From Gammaproteobacteria bacterium (GTDB lineage Bacteria; Pseudomonadota; Gammaproteobacteria; Ga0077554; Ga007554): 64,000 nt of DNA. The notes below the pieces were generated by a model, which ran no database searches, had not been told where the DNA came from, and saw only the letters and a list, made by a program, of their open reading frames with translations. A program made the position numbers and the translations under genes. The DNA lies in contig JAMPIW010000007.1 of the NCBI GenBank assembly GCA_040183005.1, forward strand, positions 1,171,314 through 1,235,313. The letters are read 5' to 3'. Below are positions 58,647-64,000 of this stretch, piece by piece (positions within the stretch are counted from its first letter, which is position 1; every line of letters begins with the position of its first letter).

Positions 58647-58660
58647 TTGATCCAGATCAA
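58647..58660 (+). promoter_or_regulatory. Perfect FNR-type box upstream of the PatA-like operon
   Basis: TTGATCCAGATCAA equals the FNR/DNR consensus TTGAT-N4-ATCAA. A possible -10 (GCTAAC, 58681-58686) lies about one class II distance downstream. A second partial half-site, TGTGATCAAC, follows at 58665-58674, and a palindrome ATTGAG-N6-CTCAAT at 58706-58723. The only gene downstream on this strand is the subtilase at 58763. Confidence 0.65.
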
Positions 58661-58762
58661 AAATTGTGATCAACACTTGTGCTAACGTCAAACTGTTCCC
58701 ACGAAATTGAGTTGTACCTCAATAACTTGGATTCGAATTGAGCTGGTTGACAAGGAAATGCC

Positions 58763-59635
58763 ATGGATCCTCTGGAATTGGTAAAGTTAAAAGAGCTGAA
58801 GGCCCTCAGCAGTGGCAGGCCTGAAATCATCATCGGCCTGATAGATGGCCCCGTCGCCACGCATCATCCTGATCTTGCCAATGAAAATATCCGTGCAACA
58901 AGCGCGTTTCACAGCGCTTGTACTCAAGCCAATAGCTTCGCCTGCTTTCACGGTACCTTTGTGGCTGGCATCTTGTTCGCAAAAAGGTATACCGCCGCGC
59001 CGGCCATCTGCCCCAACTGCACCCTGCTAGTGCGCCCCATCTTCGCAGAATCGGCCTCGGTAAATAGAGAGATACCGAGCACAACTCCCCAAGAACTCGC
59101 CACAACACTCATAGAGTGTATTGATGCTGGCGCGCGATTGATTAATCTGAGCGCCTCCCTTGCACAGCCCTCCCCAAATGGTGAGCGCACACTGGAAGAT
59201 GCCCTGGGATATGCCGCAATGCGCGGCGTCATCGTTGTCGCTGCGGCTGGTAATCAGGGCACCCTCGGCAGCTCTGCCATCACCCGGCATCCATGGGTCA
59301 TCCCGGTAGCGGCCTGCGACCTTTCGGGAAGACCGATAAATGACACAAATCTGGGAAACTCTATCGGAAAACAGGGGTTGAGTGCGCCCGGCGAAGGAAT
59401 CACCAGCCTCAGCACCGATGGTAAAACGCTCACGCAAGGAGGAACAAGTGTTGCGACCCCATTCGTAACGGGCGCGATTGCGTTGCTGTGGTCGCTGTTT
59501 CCTACTGCAACCGCAGGGGAGATAAGAATGGCCATAACTCACGGCAATTCTCCACGACGAAACAGCGTTGTACCGCCTCTGATGGATGCTTGGGCAGCAT
59601 ACCAAGCGGTGGCGAGGAATCATGCACGACAATAA
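58763..59635 (+). CDS. PatA-like subtilisin-family protease (S8), candidate RiPP maturation protease
   Basis: The 290-residue protein is a compact subtilase without signal peptide, so it should act in the cytoplasm. The triad is intact: Asp in IIIGLIDGPVATHHPDL, His in CFHGTFVAGILF, Ser in GGTSVATPFVTGAIALL; the oxyanion Asn is in VVAAAGNQG. The IDGPV form of the Asp motif, CPNCTLLVRPIF, and the DAGARLINLSASL and GLSAPGEGI segments are those of the cyanobactin leader protease PatA. The linker and C-terminal domain of PatA are absent. AAGGAA precedes the ATG. It heads a plus-strand operon with a CxxC protein, a PatG-C-like protein and two precursor-like peptides, so it likely cleaves their leaders (inference). 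Confidence 0.88.
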   Translation: MDPLELVKLKELKALSSGRPEIIIGLIDGPVATHHPDLANENIRATSAFHSACTQANSFACFHGTFVAGILFAKRYTAAPAICPNCTLLVRPIFAESASVNREIPSTTPQELATTLIECIDAGARLINLSASLAQPSPNGERTLEDALGYAAMRGVIVVAAAGNQGTLGSSAITRHPWVIPVAACDLSGRPINDTNLGNSIGKQGLSAPGEGITSLSTDGKTLTQGGTSVATPFVTGAIALLWSLFPTATAGEIRMAITHGNSPRRNSVVPPLMDAWAAYQAVARNHARQ

Positions 59636-59655
59636 CGTAAAACAAGGAGGACGCT

Positions 59656-59856
59656 ATGAGTGATGAAAGAACAAAGAAAGGACACCAACCCCACCGGGTA
59701 CGTCTTCCTGGATTCCTCGTACAGGAAGACGTCGGTTTGGGTGATGTCATCAAGCACATGACATACGCGATTGGTATCAAACCCTGCGATGGCTGTATAC
59801 GGCGTACTGCCATCCTCAACCGCTGGATGACTTTTACAGGGCATCATTCAAAGTAA
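59656..59856 (+). CDS. 66-residue CxxC protein of the PatA-like operon
   Basis: This small basic protein has an AAGGAGG ribosome binding site just before its ATG and follows the protease by 20 bases, so it is a real gene. It contains VRLPGFLVQEDVGLGDVIKH, then GIKPCDGCIRRTAILNRW. The PGF near the start recalls the PGF in the leader of the first peptide. The CDGC pair could bind metal or form a disulfide. It may be a third modified peptide, a leader-recognition partner or a chaperone. I do not know a named function. Confidence 0.75.
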   Translation: MSDERTKKGHQPHRVRLPGFLVQEDVGLGDVIKHMTYAIGIKPCDGCIRRTAILNRWMTFTGHHSK

Positions 59857-59905
59857 ATAGAATTCAAGCCACAACGATCCATCTCTATTTTCAGGGGGAA
59901 GTGTT

Positions 59906-60802
59906 ATGGAACAAAATGAAGCGATACAACTACTGGTTAGTGCATCTTCTGATGATACATCCACTATGATGGCACCACCCGGAGGCAACGGTGGGACATG
60001 TGCAACCTGTGGGGGCGGAGCGGTCTCCACACCCCCTTCGTACATCTATGCCATAGGTCGAATCGAGCCGCGCTTTCCGCGCCTTGGCATCGAGAAGGAG
60101 TTTATGCAAGCGATCGGCCGCTCTGAAACAGCCGGGAAAACAGACCGTGAGGCGTTTTTCTCCGCATTATCGCAACGGGAAAACCGCTATCTCGCGCGGC
60201 AACTCTGCTGGGTATTCATTATTCAAGGCATGGAAACCTATATCCTACAGCCACGCGACCCCGTGGACCTCGACCTGCTGATAGAGGCCATCCGCCCTGC
60301 CCCCAGCCCAATGGACTTGGACATTGTCATCGGTCTACGCGGCCCCATTGCTCCACCCGAGGCGTGTAACGGACTGATGGTACCAATGGTTGCATTCGAT
60401 CAGATCTATTCCTTCGATCGAAAGTCGCTGATAAAGGCGATTCCCAAGCCGGACAAAATCACTGCGGAAAAGTTTAAACCCATGGCTGACGAATTGTTCG
60501 ACCGAGTCATGCAGATGGCGGACAACGCCGGGGCAACGGATGAACACCGTGCACTCAACTATCTGGTCATGCGTTATCCCGCCATCTATGCCACGGCGGC
60601 CGAGTGTTTCGGAAGGGATTGCGCGCTCACCGGGGTGGATGTGCGCCCATCTCGCCTGAGTGGAACGCGCAAGATAATGGATGTGATTTTTTCGTACAAC
60701 CACCGACAGACCGATGTCGCCGAGAAATATTACGTACGTGTGGATGTGACCGAGGAGTTTCCATTCTTGGTTACCAAAATGTCGCCATATTATGATCGAT
60801 AG
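59906..60802 (+). CDS. Stand-alone PatG C-terminal-domain-like protein
   Basis: The 298-residue protein has no protease motifs. Residues about 47-298 match the layout of the C-terminal domain of cyanobactin PatA/PatG proteins: YIYAIGRIEPRFPRLGIEKE, LCWVFIIQGMETYILQPRD, DEHRALNYLVMRYPAIYATA and the closing VRVDVTEEFPFLVTKMSPYY. The first 46 residues are low-complexity and include GGNGGTCATCGGGA, a CxxC within a Gly-rich stretch. In cyanobactin systems this domain has no clear catalytic role; here it is encoded apart from the protease. A GGGGGAAG site precedes the ATG. It lies between the CxxC protein and the two peptides. Confidence 0.8.
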   Translation: MEQNEAIQLLVSASSDDTSTMMAPPGGNGGTCATCGGGAVSTPPSYIYAIGRIEPRFPRLGIEKEFMQAIGRSETAGKTDREAFFSALSQRENRYLARQLCWVFIIQGMETYILQPRDPVDLDLLIEAIRPAPSPMDLDIVIGLRGPIAPPEACNGLMVPMVAFDQIYSFDRKSLIKAIPKPDKITAEKFKPMADELFDRVMQMADNAGATDEHRALNYLVMRYPAIYATAAECFGRDCALTGVDVRPSRLSGTRKIMDVIFSYNHRQTDVAEKYYVRVDVTEEFPFLVTKMSPYYDR

Positions 60803-60829
60803 GCTCAACAATTAACAAGGAGATAAAAC

Positions 60830-61051
60830 ATGAACATTCCAGGATTTACCGCACAAAACAGCTTAAAAACGAGCAGCGCAAAATATTCAGGCACCAGTTT
60901 GAGCACGTCCTTTGAAAGCGGCAATCGGATTTTTCCGCAGATGCGCCAAAACGAAATTTGGGTTACTACATGTACCCGTGGCAAAGGATGCAAAGGCTGG
61001 CATTGTTATGAAGATACAGACTTGCAACAGAGCGTTTGCGAGGAAGTTTAG
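60830..61051 (+). CDS. Candidate RiPP precursor peptide 1 (FTAxxSL leader)
   Basis: The 73-residue peptide starts MNIPGFTAQNSLKTSSAKYS and ends with a tail holding four cysteines (TTCTRGKGCKGWHCYEDTD and SVCEEV). The leader aligns with that of the second peptide (MN-x-P-x-FTA-x-x-SL-x-T-x-S-x-x-Y), while the tails differ, as expected for precursor peptides with a conserved recognition part and a variable core. A strong AAGGAG site lies before the ATG, and the gene starts 27 bases after the PatG-C-like gene. Similar FTAEASL leaders occur in many uncharacterised small proteins, as far as I recall. Confidence 0.78.
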   Translation: MNIPGFTAQNSLKTSSAKYSGTSLSTSFESGNRIFPQMRQNEIWVTTCTRGKGCKGWHCYEDTDLQQSVCEEV

Positions 61052-61129
61052 CGCAGGGCGCAGCAACTTGAGACGAATCATCTCATTGTAACCGTAAATA
61101 TAAATATCATAAACGAGAGGAGGTTTGAC

Positions 61130-61324
61130 ATGAACATGCCAAGGTTTACTGCGGAAGCCTCGCTTCACACGCCTAGCTTGTCATATAAGGAAACGAGAGA
61201 TGCGTCCAACTTCCGCAATGAAATGGTAGTACCGGCACTGCCTAGAAGAAATGTCTGTAGCGCCGTATGCTGCGTAGCTATCAATGGACGGGCTTACTGC
61301 TATCCCTGTGCGGTTCTTTGCTAA
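61130..61324 (+). CDS. Candidate RiPP precursor peptide 2 (FTAxxSL leader, six-Cys core)
   Basis: The 64-residue peptide starts MNMPRFTAEASLHTPSLSYK and ends CSAVCCVAINGRAYCYPCAV plus LC, with six cysteines in 22 residues. Its leader matches peptide 1. The tail is hydrophobic and Cys-rich like a disulfide- or thioether-bridged product. RRN before the first Cys may mark the protease cut; this is inference. The ATG is preceded by GAGAGGAGG, one of the best ribosome binding sites in the window. The 78-base gap before it is AT-rich (AACCGTAAATATAAATATC) and may hold a promoter. Confidence 0.8.
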   Translation: MNMPRFTAEASLHTPSLSYKETRDASNFRNEMVVPALPRRNVCSAVCCVAINGRAYCYPCAVLC

Positions 61325-61387
61325 GGCAGAAGCGGCTGACGAAGAAATGAAGAAACAAAACCCAGCCTGCCGCATCATGACTGGTGA

Positions 61388-61425
61388 AGCAAGTAGCCCG
61401 GATGAAGCGTAGCGTAATCCGGGGG
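61388..61425. repeat. REP-like repeat, copy 1
   Basis: AGCAAGTAGCCCGGATGAAG, then CGTAGCGTAATCCGGGG, is of the widespread GTAGCCCGGATG..ATCCGGG type. AATCCGGG can also pair with CCCGGATT at 61487-61494, giving a hairpin between the convergent peptide 2 and lipoprotein genes. A related copy lies at 63447-63488. Apart from it 61325-61520 shows no gene. Confidence 0.7.
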
Positions 61426-61520
61426 GAAACCGCCGCAACATCAGCATCCCATCCGACAGCAGTATTGACCCAGCACGGTGTTCCCGGATTATCATCCGAA
61501 CTCCTTGTTGATTTGTCGTG

Positions 61521-63365
61521 CTAGGGGATCACTAACTGTGGGCTGGCCCACCCCGTACCGGGAATGAATGTATTAAACCAAAAATTTCTGCGCGTGCCGT
61601 CAAACTGACTCCAGATGGCAACTGCGTTGCTAGCGTCATCAATCGCAACGTCATAGCCACGCTCAGAGGATATAGCACTTGAAACCGAAGGAATGGCGCC
61701 AGAAATGTTGCTGGCCTGCCATGCGGACCCGCTTGTACTCTGGCTTGCGTGTAGAACGGTACCGCCAGTATCGGCCCATAACGCGATGACATTGCCGCCG
61801 GAGTTGAACGCTAACTTATTCGAACCGCTCCAAAAAACGTGCGGCCCCAACAACTGTGGCGTCTCCCAGCCTAGAGTAACGTTATACCGATTTGATTTTA
61901 TCCCATCCGTCCCGATCCAATAGATAATAGCATTGCCAGCGGGGTCCATAGCGAAGGACACACCAATCTCAAGGTTGATATCCAACGCATCCATGTCACC
62001 GGCGATGCCCCATCCCTTGCCCGGAGCGTAGCGGTTCGCCGATAGTTTGGTGACACCGTCTATGCCGGTTGATACGCACGCAGCCAACACGTTACCAAAA
62101 CGATCCAGCCCATGCGATGATACGCCTCCAGAGCTAACGCATGGGACACCGAGGCTATGGGGGCCGTCCCAGCCCGACGCAACCAGATAACGCTCGGACC
62201 ATATCTCACCCGCAGAGGCCCATGTCATCATGACGTTGCCCGCAGAATCGGTTATTGCACGCGGCAGTGCTTCGTAGATGTTGAAATCGGCACCGAGATT
62301 CGCAATGCTTTGCAGCGGGTTCCAGCCAGTTCCTGGCTGATACCGGCGCGCCCAGATACTATTCGTGCCACTAAAGGTGGCTACTCCACTCATCACGGTC
62401 ACATTTCCGCTTGCATCCATAACAACTTTATCGACGTTGGGACCCCAACTCACCGAAGACAGGTCTACGGTATTGATCGTGCTTGCAGCTTGCCATCCAC
62501 CGGCAGCAGTATAGTATCTGGCCTTGTAGCTAATGCTTCCATTTTTGCGTATGTATTCCCGCCACGTCACGACCGCACTGCCTTTGCCATTTACTGCAAG
62601 GTCTACCGACGAAAGCCTGTTTTCAGCACCATTTTGCAGCATCCCGGGTATATCCCAACCTGGGCCAACACGGTAGCGGCTCGCCCACAGATCCGCACCC
62701 GTGCCATTCTGTTGGGTCCATACCGCAATAAAGTCTCCGGCACCAAGCGCATGAATTTTCATGTTTTCCACGATCCCTGCCTCGTGGGGCAAGCAGGCAT
62801 ATGTCGTGGACGTGATTTCTCTTGGATCAAGAGCGCCACTGCTGTTTAAGTCTAGTCCAGCCTCAATTTTCGAACCCCCGGCAAGGCAATTACTACCAGG
62901 CGGCTCGGACGTGCTCGCGACCAAGACTGCGGGAGAGGATGATGACACACCTCCACCGTTGCACACGTAAGACGATGAGCTGATCTCGGCGGAGTCTAGG
63001 GTGCCGTTGTGATTGGTATCCATGCCGGAGTCGAGCCGCACGCCACCGTTGAGACAATGAGATCCAGCGGGTTCGATGCTTTGTGTGATGAGGGTATTAA
63101 CTCCGTTAGCACCGTTGCACACAGCTTCTGACTTTGTTACCTCGTTTGCGTCTAGCACCCCATTGATATTTTTATCTATCCCAGTCTCAACGAGGATGCC
63201 ACCGTTAGGACATGTCGGATCATTGACTGCAATCACCGAGCGATTCACGGCAACCGATGGGGCACCGCCATTATCAGCCCCTGCGCCGGACCCACCACCA
63301 CAGGCCGTTAATGACCCCATGAGGCCAAGCACCAAAGCAATTAAAAAATAGCGGAACACAGGCAC
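61521..63365 (-). CDS. Lipoprotein with calcium-binding-type repeats and a beta-propeller-like region
   Basis: The 614-residue protein starts (GTG) with a signal peptide and lipobox LTAC, followed by a Gly/Ser linker. Three repeats of about 50 residues follow, each with Cys-x-x-Gly-Gly, a GxDxNxNGxLDxxE loop (GIDKNINGVLDANE, GMDTNHNGTLDSAE, GLDLNSSGALDPRE) and a closing Cys. Residues about 195-614 contain many short repeats of the kind DASGNVTVM, DSAGNVMMTW, NSGGNVIALW and DASNAVAIW, which look like propeller blades. The protein should be displayed on the envelope. It faces the peptide operon, and is bounded by two REP-like repeats. Its function is unknown. Confidence 0.82.
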   Translation of the reverse strand: MPVFRYFLIALVLGLMGSLTACGGGSGAGADNGGAPSVAVNRSVIAVNDPTCPNGGILVETGIDKNINGVLDANEVTKSEAVCNGANGVNTLITQSIEPAGSHCLNGGVRLDSGMDTNHNGTLDSAEISSSSYVCNGGGVSSSSPAVLVASTSEPPGSNCLAGGSKIEAGLDLNSSGALDPREITSTTYACLPHEAGIVENMKIHALGAGDFIAVWTQQNGTGADLWASRYRVGPGWDIPGMLQNGAENRLSSVDLAVNGKGSAVVTWREYIRKNGSISYKARYYTAAGGWQAASTINTVDLSSVSWGPNVDKVVMDASGNVTVMSGVATFSGTNSIWARRYQPGTGWNPLQSIANLGADFNIYEALPRAITDSAGNVMMTWASAGEIWSERYLVASGWDGPHSLGVPCVSSGGVSSHGLDRFGNVLAACVSTGIDGVTKLSANRYAPGKGWGIAGDMDALDINLEIGVSFAMDPAGNAIIYWIGTDGIKSNRYNVTLGWETPQLLGPHVFWSGSNKLAFNSGGNVIALWADTGGTVLHASQSTSGSAWQASNISGAIPSVSSAISSERGYDVAIDDASNAVAIWSQFDGTRRNFWFNTFIPGTGWASPQLVIP

Positions 63366-63446
63366 ACTAATAACCCTCGTTTGATCCGGATGAAAGAAAA
63401 ACGCTGTCGGTCTACGTGCTGTATCGGCCGAGGAAGTCCATGCATT

Positions 63447-63488
63447 AGCAAGTAGCCTGGCCAGAACGTAGCGTGAGATACCCAGGCC
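63447..63488. repeat. REP-like repeat, copy 2
   Basis: AGCAAGTAGCCTGGCCAGAA, then CGTAGCGTGAGATACCCAGG, shares AGCAAGTAGCC and AACGTAGCGT-like parts with the copy at 61388-61425 in the same orientation. The two copies bracket the lipoprotein gene. The rest of 63366-63690 shows no gene. Confidence 0.55.
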
Positions 63489-63690
63489 ATTTTGGTCGCG
63501 TACGCCTCGTTTGATGAAAGCAGGGTGCTTGTGGGGTTAGCACCCAAGACCACTACAGATAATGATCTTTACCACCGTAGTTACCGCTATCCGTAACGTT
63601 TGCAGGAGACGACCCGATAAGCACTAAAAGCAAGATACCGTTTTGGTATACGACAATGGAAACCAGAGGAAGTAAGGTCGGCGAGTTGCG

Positions 63691-63756
63691 GTGCGGCGAT
63701 GTTTGACGAGATTTTTATACGGGATTGTGGCTGTGCTGCTGGCGTAGAATATAGCC
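63691..63756 (+). pseudogene. Decayed second copy of the DUF1614 gene 3' end
   Basis: This stretch aligns with 58545-58612, the last codons and stop of the DUF1614 gene: shared blocks include GTTTGACG, GATTTTTAT, ATTGTGGC and GCTGGCGT. Identity is about 85% by eye, with at least two single-base deletions that break the frame. It lies 29 bases before the SDR gene, in the same orientation as the intact gene, and marks the far border of the presumed inserted block. Confidence 0.8.
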
Positions 63757-63784
63757 ACACAAAAAATCGCCGGTCATCAATCAC

Positions 63785-64000
63785 ATGAAAATAAAACCCA
63801 TATTAATCACCGGCTGCTCCAGCGGCATCGGACGATGCGTGGCCGAAGGACTGAAGGCTCGCGGTTATCGAGTATTCGCTACGGCGCGCAAGATGGAGGA
63901 TGTGGAAGCCTTGCAAGCCAAAGGGCTGGAAAGCCTGCTCCTCGATCTGAACAGCACGAACTCCATCCACGCTGCCGTGGACGAGATCTTGGCTCGTACC
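63785..64000 (+). CDS. Short-chain dehydrogenase/reductase, N-terminal part (runs off the window)
   Basis: The 72 visible codons start MKIKPILITGCSSGIGRCVA and contain the glycine-rich cofactor motif TGCSSGIG, followed by GLKARGYRVFATARKMEDVE, whose Arg after the second strand suggests NADP(H), and LLLDLNSTNSI, with the adenine-binding Asp. It is a classical SDR; the substrate cannot be told from this part. Confidence 0.93.
   Translation, partial: MKIKPILITGCSSGIGRCVAEGLKARGYRVFATARKMEDVEALQAKGLESLLLDLNSTNSIHAAVDEILART

Noticed and set aside
58763-63365. Prophage or integrative element
   Set aside because: No integrase, phage structural gene or tRNA attachment site is found. Only the duplicated DUF1614 end and REP-like repeats mark the block.

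Overview
The window is a bacterial chromosome segment of fairly high GC. Gene content and order point to a non-enteric gammaproteobacterium. The landmarks are tpiA-secG-tRNA-Leu-nuoABCD, an initiator tRNA followed by rimP-nusA-infB-rbfA-truB-rpsO-pnp, lepA-lepB-DUF4845-rnc-era-recO-pdxJ-acpS, and rpoE-rseA-rseB-rseC-degQ divergent from nadB. I cannot name a genus from sequence alone. No rRNA operon, integrase, intact insertion sequence or CRISPR array is visible.

Layout. 1-3.4 kb: complex I genes (nuoD partial to nuoA), tRNA-Leu(GAG), secG and tpiA, all on the minus strand. 3.5-16 kb: a type I secretion locus (minus) with HlyD-type adaptor, ABC exporter with a degenerate peptidase domain, a 2354-residue RTX protein built from two sets of nearly identical 600- and 606-bp repeats, and a PD40-type lipoprotein. 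Upstream of it lie 15 copies of an octamer and a remnant of a second RTX gene. 16-19 kb: orn, an M48 protease, a 267-bp non-autonomous inverted-repeat element, a small cytochrome c and a pterin dehydratase. 19-28 kb: the translation/RNA operon. 28-31.5 kb: a three-gene porin / periplasmic binding protein / GGDEF-EAL operon. 31.7-38.6 kb: the lepA-to-acpS operon, interrupted by a 160-bp dispersed repeat. 38.7-43 kb: the sigma-E envelope-stress operon with a matching promoter. 43-53.5 kb: nadB, a MarR regulator with DUF4336 protein, nitroreductase, ruvCA, yebC, nadA, aspS, DUF502 and FmdB. 53.6-58.6 kb (plus): Atm1-type ABC transporter, AMP/thymidine phosphorylase, PRPP synthetase-like protein and a DUF1614 membrane protein.

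The most unusual part is 58.6-63.7 kb. A PatA-like subtilisin (58763-59635), a 66-residue CxxC protein, a stand-alone PatG C-terminal-type protein and two short peptides with the same leader (FTA-x-x-SL) and different Cys-rich tails form one tightly spaced plus-strand operon behind a perfect FNR-type box. A calcium-binding-repeat lipoprotein lies next to it on the other strand. A decayed second copy of the 3' end of the DUF1614 gene lies on the far side (63691-63756), just before an SDR gene. This suggests that the roughly 5-kb block entered between DUF1614 and the SDR gene. I read it as a candidate ribosomally made, protease-processed peptide (RiPP-like) system related to cyanobactin maturation but without YcaO, prenyltransferase or macrocyclase genes in view.

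Functions, domains and family names were assigned by reading the sequence. No database search was possible.
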